From CBDBND01 sp965262665 (GTDB lineage Bacteria; Pseudomonadota; Alphaproteobacteria; Rhodospirillales; Rhodospirillaceae): DNA of 64,000 nt. Below, piece after piece: positions 56,465 through 63,682 of the stretch; the stretch's first letter is position 1, and every line of letters starts with the position of its first letter. The notes below the pieces were generated by a model, which made no database searches, was not told where the DNA came from, and saw nothing but the letters and a program-made list of their open reading frames with translations. Both the position numbers and the translations under genes were made by a program. The stretch is from NCBI GenBank assembly GCA_965262665.1, contig CBDHFR010000004.1, positions 3,658,001 through 3,722,000 on the forward strand, read 5' to 3'.

Positions 56465-56565
56465 TAAAGCATATTTGTTAGAGAATTCTCGCAGTTTGTC
56501 GATTGCACTAGGCATGCCTACCCACGTGTGCTCGATATGTAGATAAAGAGTACAAGGAGAAAACT

Positions 56566-56736
56566 TTAATCTTTTTCTGGTGCCTGCCTCGTGAGTGGAC
56601 GGCGATCAGCACCGCCACGCGTGACAGCCCAAGCCAACGCCTCTGGCGTGGCATCAATGCACACGTCCTCTTCTAATTCTGCCTTGGTTGGCTGGTGGGC
56701 TGCTGGGTCATTGACTGACTTAGCATTGCTGGTCAT
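56566..56736 (-). CDS. Small acidic transposon-borne protein
   Basis: 56 residues from the ATG at 56736, with AAGGGGA as ribosome site; the longer reading frame upstream (to 56865) crosses the transposon end and is not coding. The core PTKAELEEDVCIDATPEAL and WAVTRGGA recalls small conserved alphaproteobacterial proteins that often accompany protease or toxin-like genes. It ends 50 bp before the protease start, so the two form an operon. Confidence 0.6.
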   Translation of the reverse strand: MTSNAKSVNDPAAHQPTKAELEEDVCIDATPEALAWAVTRGGADRRPLTRQAPEKD

Positions 56737-57208
56737 GGCGTCCCCTTCCGCTAGTGCGTAGGATGGTCCAACATAAGGTATCTGACAACAGAAAAGTGTC
56801 CACTTAATGGCGTTTAAACAGTTAGCCATCGGCACTATTCGATATAATTCCCCAAAAAGTGGCAATGAACATCATGTCGAAAATTCCCGGATTCATGGCC
56901 ATGGGCCAAAACGGCATGGCTGAGCACCAGGAGCACTCCATGCATATGCCGGGGCCCGAAAATACCCTACCAATGATGATGGGCGAGGGCCCCTTCGGCA
57001 ATCTGGAGATGGGCGGCATGTTCACGGTCGTCAAAATCAGAGAAACCTTAGACGGGGAGGGCGATCCGGGCTGGTATGGTAACCTGCCGGGCACGGTCGC
57101 CTACAAGGTTTCATGACTCCTGTTTTAGGGCCAAAGATGGTAGTTTCGGCCCACAAATCCACAGGTTGTTAGGTAGAAATTCCGCATTCGGACCAAGGGG
57201 AGAGAATA

Positions 57209-57868
57209 ATGTTGAAAACTACTTTGCTTACCTCGGCTGCCGTTGGGGCCATCGCCCTGATGTCGGCGACAACTGCTTTCGCTCATAACTATATGACCAC
57301 GCTCCGCGCCCCAGCCAACTACATGCATGACATGGAAGCCCGGGTCGCTCACGGCTGTCTGGCCGAAGATGTTGTTGAAGTCCGGTTGAAGATTCCCGAA
57401 GGCGTCTACCGGGTCACACCGGCTAACACCCGCGATTGGGAAGTTGAAACTGAAATTCGCGAAGTGGACCCACCGGTGCCCGGCGACGGCGGCCGCCCCA
57501 TAACGCGCACGGTCGACACCATTATCTGGAAGAATCCGTCGCAGGATCTGCCGTTTAACCGTCTGGAAGGGTTCAAGTTCCGCGCCAAGCTGCCTAATGA
57601 GCCGGGCCGCGTTCTGTTCTGGCAGATGGTTAACATCTGCGCCGACAGCCGCGATCCCTACACAGATCTGCCCGAACAAGCCTTCGATGTGAAGGATCCG
57701 GATTTCGGCAAGAAATTCGAAGAATTCATGGGCTCGACAGCCCATCCGGCGCCGTACACCGTGCTCTACCAGGCCGATATGCCCCAGTATCCATGGGAAT
57801 GGACGGCTGAGCACATGCAGACCACCGGTATCACAGCGGCAGAGCAAACGGCTGAAGCCAAAGATTAA
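57209..57868 (+). CDS. YcnI-like DUF1775 copper-binding protein
   Basis: 219 residues. The signal peptide (MLKTTLLTSAAVGAIALMSA) ends before H26, which would become the N-terminal residue. DUF1775 (YcnI) proteins bind Cu(II) with this histidine plus others; VAHGCLAEDVVEVRLKIPEG is the HGC region. GGGGAGAG is the ribosome site. It follows the multicopper oxidase by 93 bp and precedes the CopC-CopD fusion gene, the same order as in ycn-type loci. Confidence 0.85.
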   Translation: MLKTTLLTSAAVGAIALMSATTAFAHNYMTTLRAPANYMHDMEARVAHGCLAEDVVEVRLKIPEGVYRVTPANTRDWEVETEIREVDPPVPGDGGRPITRTVDTIIWKNPSQDLPFNRLEGFKFRAKLPNEPGRVLFWQMVNICADSRDPYTDLPEQAFDVKDPDFGKKFEEFMGSTAHPAPYTVLYQADMPQYPWEWTAEHMQTTGITAAEQTAEAKD

Positions 57869-57880
57869 GTCCACTGTGAG

Positions 57881-57922
57881 GCGGAACAGCATTACTGATG
57901 TTGTTCCGCTTCTTTCCTTTTT
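57881..57922 (+). terminator. Rho-independent terminator
   Basis: GCGGAACAGCAT (57881-57892) pairs with ATGTTGTTCCGC (57898-57909) with one mismatch and is followed by a T-rich TTCTTTCCTTTTT. It separates the YcnI gene from the CopC-CopD gene. Confidence 0.8.
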
Positions 57923-57978
57923 GCTATGAACGGCCCGGACCGGGTTAGTAGGGTCTTTGGGATGTTTGGGGAATTGAG

Positions 57979-59610
57979 ATGAGTCGCACACTTTCAATAC
58001 TGGTTACGGCGCTCGCCTTAACCGTCGGATTTACAGGACCAGCCTGGTCCCATGCCGTCCTGCTCGATTCTTCGCCCGCGGCAGAAGCCAGTCTGGATAA
58101 CTCTCCCTCTGAGATCATCTTTAGTTTCAACGAAAACGTGGGTCCTATCTTCATCAAGGTATTGGACCGCACCGGTGCCGAAGTTGGCGAACTCGGCGAC
58201 TGGCGTGTCGACGGATACGAGGTCATCACCCCACTCACCACCGAACTTCCTAACGGCACTTACATCGCTACTTATCGGGTGATCTCGGCCGATACCCATC
58301 CCGTCGGCGGCAGTGTGGTGTTCGCTGTCGGTGAAGCGGTGGCGTCTATGGATAACGTGGCCGCAGCAGGTGGACAGACCAGCGGTTGGGTGGTCCCCGT
58401 TGCTCTCAACCGGTTCCTGCAGTACGGCGCCATGATGCTGGCCGCCGGGGCGGCGTTGTTTGCCGTCTGGATGACGGTGCCCGGTCCGGTGGAACAGTCG
58501 GTGTTCAAGATGGGCCGCATGGCGGCAACGGTTGCCGCGATCACATATATTCTTGCGCTCGGTTTTGGTGGTGCTGAAATGGTGCTGGGCGGTCCGGCAG
58601 CCTTCTTCTCCCCCGATGCCTGGTCGCAAGGGTTGGGATCGACGTTGGGGCCAAGCGCCCTGATCGGGATTCCAGGTCTCCTTATTCTCATTTACGCCTT
58701 TGGCAAGGGGCCGGAAAGCAAGTCCGCGCCTGCGTTGCTCCTCGGCGGTGCCATTTCCATCGCCAGTTTCCTGGTCACCGGTCACGCCGCGACGGCTCCG
58801 CCGGTATGGATGATGGCGCCGGTGGTTGCTGTGCACCTGTTCTGCGCCTCATTCTGGATTGCGGCGCTTTATCCCTTGGCTAAGACCACGCAAGACGCAG
58901 ACATCACTCAAGCTGGCGCCGTGATGGCTCAATTCTCGGACCGCGCTGTGTGGACGGTGGGTGCGTTGTTCCTGTCCGGTGCGGTGATAACTTGGACCCA
59001 GGTGGAATCACCGGCCAATTTATTTACCACAGACTATGGTGTGCGGCTTGCCACCAAGATCGCCATTTTCTTGGCTCTGTTAGGTTTGGCGGCCATGAAC
59101 AAAATCGTGCTCACGCCGGCGCTGGAAAAAGCCGACGGCGCCGCTCCCGAAAAATTGCGCCGGTCCATTAGGCTTGAATATGGCGCTATGGTGCTGATCA
59201 TTGGCGCGGCCGTTTCCCTGACCCTGGTCACACCGCCAAGAGCGACCATGGAAATGGGTAGCGCCGGCGGTATGGCCATGGGTGGAGGATTTCAGACCAC
59301 CATTGAGCGGGGTAAGTACACCGCCGACTTCAGTATCGACCCTGGAGCGACAACCGGATCGAATATGGTCATGGTCACGTTCAAGGACGATGCCGGCGCT
59401 CCGGTGGAGATGGTCGACGTCAACATCATCTGGTCTCTCCCGTCCGCGGGCCTGGAGGGTATCGAAGGGCGCGGTGAAATGGTCACCCCGGGTATGTTCC
59501 ATTTCATGTTCGATCAATTGATCATCCCTGGCGAATGGGAAGCGCGCATCGATGCGTTTGTCGATGACTTCGACAAACAGATCTTCCGCACCACAGTGCC
59601 CATCAAGTAG
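57979..59610 (+). CDS. CopC-CopD fusion with C-terminal YtkA/FixH-like domain
   Basis: 543 residues. A signal peptide (1-24) leaves H25 as the N-terminal copper ligand of a CopC domain (HAVLLDSSPAAEASL, SADTHPVGGSVVF, to about 115). CopD follows with about eight membrane segments (RFLQYGAMMLAAGAALFAVW to about 410; VAVHLFCASFWIAALYPLA). The last 100 residues (KYTADFSIDPGATTG, FHFMFDQLIIPGEWEARIDA) look like a YtkA/FixH-like immunoglobulin-fold domain, often linked to copper delivery. Fusion of all three is uncommon. Probably imports or allocates copper. Confidence 0.88.
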   Translation: MSRTLSILVTALALTVGFTGPAWSHAVLLDSSPAAEASLDNSPSEIIFSFNENVGPIFIKVLDRTGAEVGELGDWRVDGYEVITPLTTELPNGTYIATYRVISADTHPVGGSVVFAVGEAVASMDNVAAAGGQTSGWVVPVALNRFLQYGAMMLAAGAALFAVWMTVPGPVEQSVFKMGRMAATVAAITYILALGFGGAEMVLGGPAAFFSPDAWSQGLGSTLGPSALIGIPGLLILIYAFGKGPESKSAPALLLGGAISIASFLVTGHAATAPPVWMMAPVVAVHLFCASFWIAALYPLAKTTQDADITQAGAVMAQFSDRAVWTVGALFLSGAVITWTQVESPANLFTTDYGVRLATKIAIFLALLGLAAMNKIVLTPALEKADGAAPEKLRRSIRLEYGAMVLIIGAAVSLTLVTPPRATMEMGSAGGMAMGGGFQTTIERGKYTADFSIDPGATTGSNMVMVTFKDDAGAPVEMVDVNIIWSLPSAGLEGIEGRGEMVTPGMFHFMFDQLIIPGEWEARIDAFVDDFDKQIFRTTVPIK

Positions 59611-59637
59611 ACCAGTTACGGGAACACGGAGACGGCC

Positions 59638-61053
59638 ATGATTCTAACGGTTGCCGGAAAAGAGTTCCGGGAAATTCTGCGTGACGGACGGATAACTTGG
59701 TCCGCTGTGATTCTTGCGGTGATGTTGATTGCGGCCTTGGGCACTGCCGGTCAGCGTTTTGCGGACATCTCGGCCGAACGTGCTTCGGCGCAGGAAGTGG
59801 TCAACATGCAGTTTGCCGGGCAGGGGGAAAAGAACCCGCACGCCGCGGCTCACTATGGTCTTTATGCCTTCAAGCCAGTTACGCCGTTGTCCTTTTTTGA
59901 TACGGGAATTGCCAGTTACACCGGTGTTTCCGTTTGGCTAGAGGCTCACAAACAAAACAATGCTGAAGGCGAACCCGCCCGCGATGCCACAGCCATCGCC
60001 CGCTTTGGTGAACTCACCGCAGCATTCACCCTGCAAATGCTGCTGCCTCTTCTTGTCATTCTCCTCGCTTTTCCCGCATTTGCTGGAGAGCGGGAAGCGG
60101 GCACCCTGCGTCAGGTGCTGAGCATGCAGGTGTCGCCCGTTCAGTTGTTGTTCGGGAAAGCCCTAGGGGCTGCAGCCGCTCTCAGCGTATTTATCGGACC
60201 AATATTGTTGTTGGGCTTCATTGGTTTGATCGTGGCGCCGGGTGGGCTTGCCTATGTCGGCCACGGGATTGTCCTGGTTGCTGTCTATATCGTCTATTCC
60301 TGGATCTTCTTGTTCTTAACCTTGGCCGTCTCCGCTAACGTACGGTCTGCCCAAGCGACGTTGGTGGCCATGGTTGGGTTTTGGGCGGTATCCAGTTTTG
60401 TCTTGCCCCGGGCCGCGTCAGATGTTTCGCGTTTCCTTTACCCGACCCCAACGGCGGTCTCGTTTCAGGCCGGCATCGATGAAGCCATGCAATCGGGTCT
60501 GGCCGGTGTTAGCCCCGATACCGTGGTTCAGCAGCGCCAGGAACAAACCCTCGCCCTCTATAATGTGGAGTCAGTTGAAGAGCTGCCAATCAATTTCCAA
60601 GGCATGATCTTTGACTTACAGGAAAAGCTCGGCAATGAGGTGTTCGACAAGTTTTATGGCGAACTCCATGCCATCTTTGATCAGCAGACTGGTCTTCATC
60701 AGTTTTTTAGTGTCGGCTCACCGCGCATGGCGGTGCATCTCGCTTCAATGGAATTGTCCGGAACGTCTTTGAATCATCACCTCGAATTTACCCAGCAGGC
60801 GGAAGATTACCGCCGGGCATTAATCGAAGGCATGAACCGGGACATCACTTTCAATTCGGCCGCCGGTCAGGCCGATTACCGTGCCGGACCGGAACTGTGG
60901 GCGTCCGTTCCACGTTTTTCTTACGAACCGCCGCCGCTTGGTGCGCTTCTTGCGCGCCTTGGCCCCAGTTTCATGGTGATGTTTCTTTGGTTGGCGCTGT
61001 CCATCGTCGCTGGCGTTCTCGCCACGCGCAAAATGAAAGTTATGGTGAGCTAA
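59638..61053 (+). CDS. ABC-2 type permease (DUF3526-like), first of a pair
   Basis: 471 residues. TM1 is near the N-terminus (WSAVILAVMLIAALG), a large extracytoplasmic domain (about 40-130 and 280-440) follows, and TM segments cluster at 135-280 (PAFAGEREAGTLRQVLSMQV, the usual loop) and at the C-terminus. The architecture fits ABC-2 permeases of the DUF3526/NosY-like kind. It is transcribed 27 bp after the CopC-CopD fusion and 11 bp before a second permease. No ATPase gene is present in the window. Confidence 0.8.
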   Translation: MILTVAGKEFREILRDGRITWSAVILAVMLIAALGTAGQRFADISAERASAQEVVNMQFAGQGEKNPHAAAHYGLYAFKPVTPLSFFDTGIASYTGVSVWLEAHKQNNAEGEPARDATAIARFGELTAAFTLQMLLPLLVILLAFPAFAGEREAGTLRQVLSMQVSPVQLLFGKALGAAAALSVFIGPILLLGFIGLIVAPGGLAYVGHGIVLVAVYIVYSWIFLFLTLAVSANVRSAQATLVAMVGFWAVSSFVLPRAASDVSRFLYPTPTAVSFQAGIDEAMQSGLAGVSPDTVVQQRQEQTLALYNVESVEELPINFQGMIFDLQEKLGNEVFDKFYGELHAIFDQQTGLHQFFSVGSPRMAVHLASMELSGTSLNHHLEFTQQAEDYRRALIEGMNRDITFNSAAGQADYRAGPELWASVPRFSYEPPPLGALLARLGPSFMVMFLWLALSIVAGVLATRKMKVMVS

Positions 61054-61064
61054 GGGACGCTACG

Positions 61065-62495
61065 ATGAAGGGTTTTGCATCCGTCTTCATCCAGGAATGG
61101 GTGATCCTCAAGCACAACAGCACGTGGTGGTCGATTCTCGGTCTGCTGCTGGTGTTGACGATTCTTGCTGCCCTCAACGGTGCAGCGCGCACAAACCAGA
61201 TGTCGGATATGGGCGCCGGCCTCAACCGAGGTGAAATGCAGACCCAGACAGCCTTGCAAAACACAGTGGCCCGCTGGGAGGGCAATCCGGAGGGAGACCC
61301 ACCGTCAGTGGCCAGCCCTGGTGCTCTTGGATTGTCTGTGCTCAGCCATTACTCCGTTCTGCCACCGACACCGTTGGCAGCTCTTTCCATCGGACAGACG
61401 GACGTGCAGCCGACTTACTACAAAGTTACCGCCCATCCGGCGTTGACGTTTCTCAACGAAACGGAAATTCAGAACCCATTGAACGTTTTGGCTGGCAGTT
61501 TTGATGTTGCCTTTGTCATCGTCTTTCTACTGCCCATCTTTATCGTCGCCCTCACGTTCGACCTTATGTCGAAGGAAAAGGAACACGGTGTGTTGAGTTT
61601 GGTCCTTGCTCACGGTGTATCCAAGACCGCGTTTATCATCGCCAAGGGCACGGCGCGAGCATTGCTCATTTTTACTCTCCTTTTGGTCGTTGGTCTCGCC
61701 GCTGTTGTCATGACAGAGCCGGATCTGGGCAGCGGCAACATGTGGATACGCTTCGGCCTTTGGTTCTTGATTGTTTCACTCTACGCATTTTTCTGGTTTG
61801 CTTTGGCCCTGTTCGTCAATTCCTTGAACAAACTTTCGGTCACCAACGGTGTGATCCTGGCCAACATCTGGCTGGTGTTCGTTGTCGTGATTCCTGCCTT
61901 GGTTAACGTGGTAGCGACAACCCTGTACCCTGCACCATCCCGTGTCGAACTGACCACTGAAATGCGGGAGGCGACGGAAATCGCCGATCAGGAAGCAGCG
62001 GAATCCCGGGAAGCTTTTTTCTTTGATCACCCGGAAATGGCCGGCGGTAGTGCAGATGCGGACCAGTTCTTCCTTCAAGTCTTAGCCACAGACTCCGCTG
62101 TCGAGCGTGCCATCGAGCCGCTGATGGAGGAATTCGATATACAGGCGCGAAGCCGGCAGGACATTGTCGATCTTCTCCAATATGTCTCGCCGGCCATCAT
62201 GACTCAGAACGCGTTGAATGCCATTTCGGGCACTGGCACGGAACGGTTTGCTGATTTTGTCGATCAAGTTCTGTCGTTTCACGAAAACTGGCGCGGGTTT
62301 TTCACCAACCGGATTATTAAAGGCGAATTGATGACGGCGGCGGAGTTTGATCAGATTCCCACCTTCGATTACCGGTCTTGGGGCGTCCCCAATGTTCTGG
62401 CGACCACTTTCGGGCCTGTTTCGGGCTTAGTCCTCTTTGTTGTGATTTTGGGAAGCTGGTCCGCCCGCCGGTATGCCCGCTATCCCGTTGTTTAA
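61065..62495 (+). CDS. ABC-2 type permease (DUF3526-like), second of a pair
   Basis: 476 residues from the ATG at 61065; the frame extending to 60897 overlaps the first permease and is not coding. The same layout: TM1 (STWWSILGLLLVLTILAALN), an outer domain, then TM2-TM6 (DLMSKEKEHGVLSLVLAHGV in the loop) and a C-terminal TM (LVLFVVILGSWSARRYARYP). It resembles the upstream gene in length and plan and presumably forms a heterodimer with it. The ATPase partner is not encoded nearby. Confidence 0.8.
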   Translation: MKGFASVFIQEWVILKHNSTWWSILGLLLVLTILAALNGAARTNQMSDMGAGLNRGEMQTQTALQNTVARWEGNPEGDPPSVASPGALGLSVLSHYSVLPPTPLAALSIGQTDVQPTYYKVTAHPALTFLNETEIQNPLNVLAGSFDVAFVIVFLLPIFIVALTFDLMSKEKEHGVLSLVLAHGVSKTAFIIAKGTARALLIFTLLLVVGLAAVVMTEPDLGSGNMWIRFGLWFLIVSLYAFFWFALALFVNSLNKLSVTNGVILANIWLVFVVVIPALVNVVATTLYPAPSRVELTTEMREATEIADQEAAESREAFFFDHPEMAGGSADADQFFLQVLATDSAVERAIEPLMEEFDIQARSRQDIVDLLQYVSPAIMTQNALNAISGTGTERFADFVDQVLSFHENWRGFFTNRIIKGELMTAAEFDQIPTFDYRSWGVPNVLATTFGPVSGLVLFVVILGSWSARRYARYPVV

Positions 62496-62690
62496 TTGGC
62501 ACTCGACACATCGGTTTGACGTTCGAGGGCGTTGAGCACAGCATTTGGAATCTTCGTTTCCACCCAAGAGTCGGCCCATTTCACCGTCGCTCTGACAATG
62601 ACTAAGTTATTGGAGGGTGACACCCAAACCTTCTGCCCGCCGTAACCGAGAAAAATAATCATATCGTCGGCCGCGTAAGTATCCGGCGCG
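62492..62690 (-). pseudogene. Serine-hydrolase (beta-lactamase class C-like) C-terminal fragment
   Basis: The reverse frame ends IIFLGYGGQKVWVSPSNNLV, IVRATVKWADSW and KIPNAVLNAL, matching the last strands of class C beta-lactamase-related hydrolases (GYGGQ...PSxxLVxV). The preceding part was replaced by transporter sequence, joined in frame near 62745. Its stop overlaps that of the second ABC permease. Confidence 0.55.
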
Positions 62691-62744
62691 ACCTCTTCAT
62701 CCGCACCCTCATTTCCCGATCCTTGGTCACCGGGCTGGATGTAC

Positions 62745-62905
62745 CCGCTGGGGTCGGCAAGCCCCCAGACATCCTCCAAGAGCGAAGACTGAAAACTGAT
62801 CACCGAGATCCCCGCTGCGATGTTGCAGAAGAAAACAATCCACATGACGGAAAACTCGTATGATTTCAGGTAGTCCCGAGCTGGCGCGTCCTCCGTGTCT
62901 CCTGC
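62745..62905 (-). pseudogene. OFA-family MFS transporter, middle-to-late fragment
   Basis: The reverse frame reads YEFSVMWIVFFCNIAAGISV and SFQSSLLEDVWGLADPS, the seventh and eighth membrane region of OFA (oxalate/formate antiporter-like) facilitators. It joins an IS630 fragment near 62906 and a serine-hydrolase tail near 62745. Probably part of the same original gene as the pieces at 63103-63222 and 63386-63682. Confidence 0.6.
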
Positions 62906-62909
62906 CAGA

Positions 62910-63100
62910 TTATCTGCCACCCTACAGTCCGGACTGCAACCCGATCGAGATGGCCTTCTCCAAACTCAAGGCGGTCCTGAGAAAGGCCGCCGCCAGAACC
63001 GTCGACGACCTGTGGGACGCCATCGACGCCTTCACCTCAACCGAATGCGAAAACTACTTCGCCGCCGCCGGATATGATCGGAACTAAATTGAATCTGCTC
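62910..63100 (+). mobile_element. IS630-family (first subtype) 3' half, inverted
   Basis: Encodes PDCNPIEMAFSKLKAVLRK to FAAAGYDRN and ends with the right terminal repeat at 63100 (TAGAGCAGATTCAATT reversed), next to TA. The 5' half of the same element lies, on the other strand, at 63223-63385. Confidence 0.75.
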
Positions 63101-63102
63101 TA

Positions 63103-63222
63103 ATTGCCGGCGTGGCCTTGGCGACGGAGCAGATGACCCTTTTCTATTTCGGCTACGGCGTCATCGGTGGTGCCGGCATTGGTCTTGGCTATGTGACGCC
63201 AGTGGCTACGGTACAGCAGGGT
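63103..63222 (+). pseudogene. OFA-family MFS fragment, inverted relative to the gene's start
   Basis: The plus frame reads IAGVALATEQMTLFYFGYG and VIGGAGIGLGYVTPVATV. Joined through the TA site to the N-terminal piece (63386-63682, ending CGGYL), it gives a natural TM3-TM4 sequence of an OFA transporter, so an inversion has turned this piece around. Confidence 0.75.
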
Positions 63223-63385
63223 TGTGCCGGCGGCTTCGATGGCCTGGCGGATGCCAGCGATCCGCCGCCGAAGATCATTCCCGTAACAATGCCCCATGTC
63301 TGACTCCCAAATCGCCTCGGGATATAGAATCATGGAGTGGGACACTTGGGAATCCCCTTCGATTCACAATTCAGTCAAACCGCTC
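63223..63385 (-). mobile_element. IS630-family (first subtype) 5' part
   Basis: Contains the left terminal repeat at 63385 and the start of the transposase (MGHCYGNDLRRR), a deletion, then AGIRQAIEAAGTTLL. The sequence changes to transporter at 63222 with a 2-4 bp overlap (a GTAC-like joint). Confidence 0.75.
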
Positions 63386-63682
63386 TAGATAACCCCCGCA
63401 AAACATCACGCTCCCCGTCAGCGCAAGCTTTCTGGGACCGAGCTTAGGCAGTGCCATACCCGCCCAGGCCGCGGCCGCGCCGAGGAAGAAGATCGCCAAG
63501 CTGAACGCCAATGCCGTCTCTACAAACGTCCAGCCGAGTTGCCGCACCAGCATTGTCTGGAAGAAGCTCCATGCGTAAACGGTGCCGAAACAGATCTGCA
63601 ACGTCACGCAGGACACCAGGACCGCCATCCGTGGTAAGGGTCGCCTGTCAGGGACGGTGATGTCGCTTGGCGTTTGGATCAA
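63386..63682 (-). pseudogene. OFA-family MFS transporter, N-terminal fragment
   Basis: From the TTG at 63682, overlapping the stop of the next gene, the frame reads LQICFGTVYAWSFFQTMLVR, ETALAFSLAIFFLGAAAAWA and PKLGPRKLALTGSVMFCGGY, TM1-TM3 of an OFA-type transporter. IS630 entered at the TA after GGYL. The original gene would have had about 430 codons. Confidence 0.75.

Larger units (their letters stand above)
54562..56515 (-). pseudogene. Transposon-borne SDH-family (Clp-fold) serine protease gene, split by IS5
   Basis: The start is at 56515 (MPSAIDKLREFSNKYAL); after IS5 the frame resumes at 55554 with ENNTDIAVYFGDMTRPADEW. The Clp/SppA fold is seen in IMLILATRGGDASVAYRIG and CKSAGTILATAATKIVMSD, where the CKSAG serine would be the nucleophile, and DFAELGPIEVQL. 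It ends with an acidic/lysine-rich tail (DEPDEPDEP, then KGKAKSKVRKNG) at 54562. Without IS5 it has 347 residues. It is a cytosolic protease family of unknown substrate. It was presumably intact when the transposon inserted. Confidence 0.85.
53500..56852 (+). mobile_element. IS1595-family transposon with passenger genes
   Basis: Perfect 24-bp inverted ends (GGGAATTATATCGAATAGTG plus CCGA) at 53500 and 56852, and the 8-bp target duplication CAAAAAGT at 53492-53499 and 56853-56860, as expected for IS1595. It carries the transposase on plus, and on minus a small acidic protein followed by an SDH-type serine protease. The protease is split by IS5 (55558-56464). Without IS5 it would be about 2.4 kb. 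Confidence 0.93.
52505..57116 (+). pseudogene. Multicopper oxidase gene interrupted by an IS1595 transposon
   Basis: The first part (52505-53499) codes for a Tat-like signal (NRARRSLLSSALAGAG), the copper motifs HWHGILLP, YMYHPHADEM, HPMHLHGH and HCHFSHHTMNAMGHD, and ends at NPIGVDQQKV. After the transposon and its 8-bp duplication the frame resumes at 56861 with AMNIMSKIPGFMAMGQNGMA, a Met/His-rich stretch and a C-terminal EMGGMFTVVKIRE. Removing the insertion restores 416 codons in frame, a copper-oxidase type enzyme that would oxidise Cu(I) in the periplasm. The insertion ends expression of the C-terminus. Confidence 0.92.

Noticed and set aside
57129..57153. GGGCC/GGCCC hairpin after the multicopper oxidase as a terminator
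   Set aside because: The stem is only 5 bp and is not followed by a T run.
57125..57997. Reverse open frame of 290 codons
   Set aside because: It is antisense to the YcnI-like gene, whose signal peptide and HGC motif are clear.
60897..61064. Upstream extension of the second ABC permease
   Set aside because: It overlaps the first permease in another frame and lacks hydrophobic or conserved sequence; the ATG at 61065 gives a normal N-terminus.
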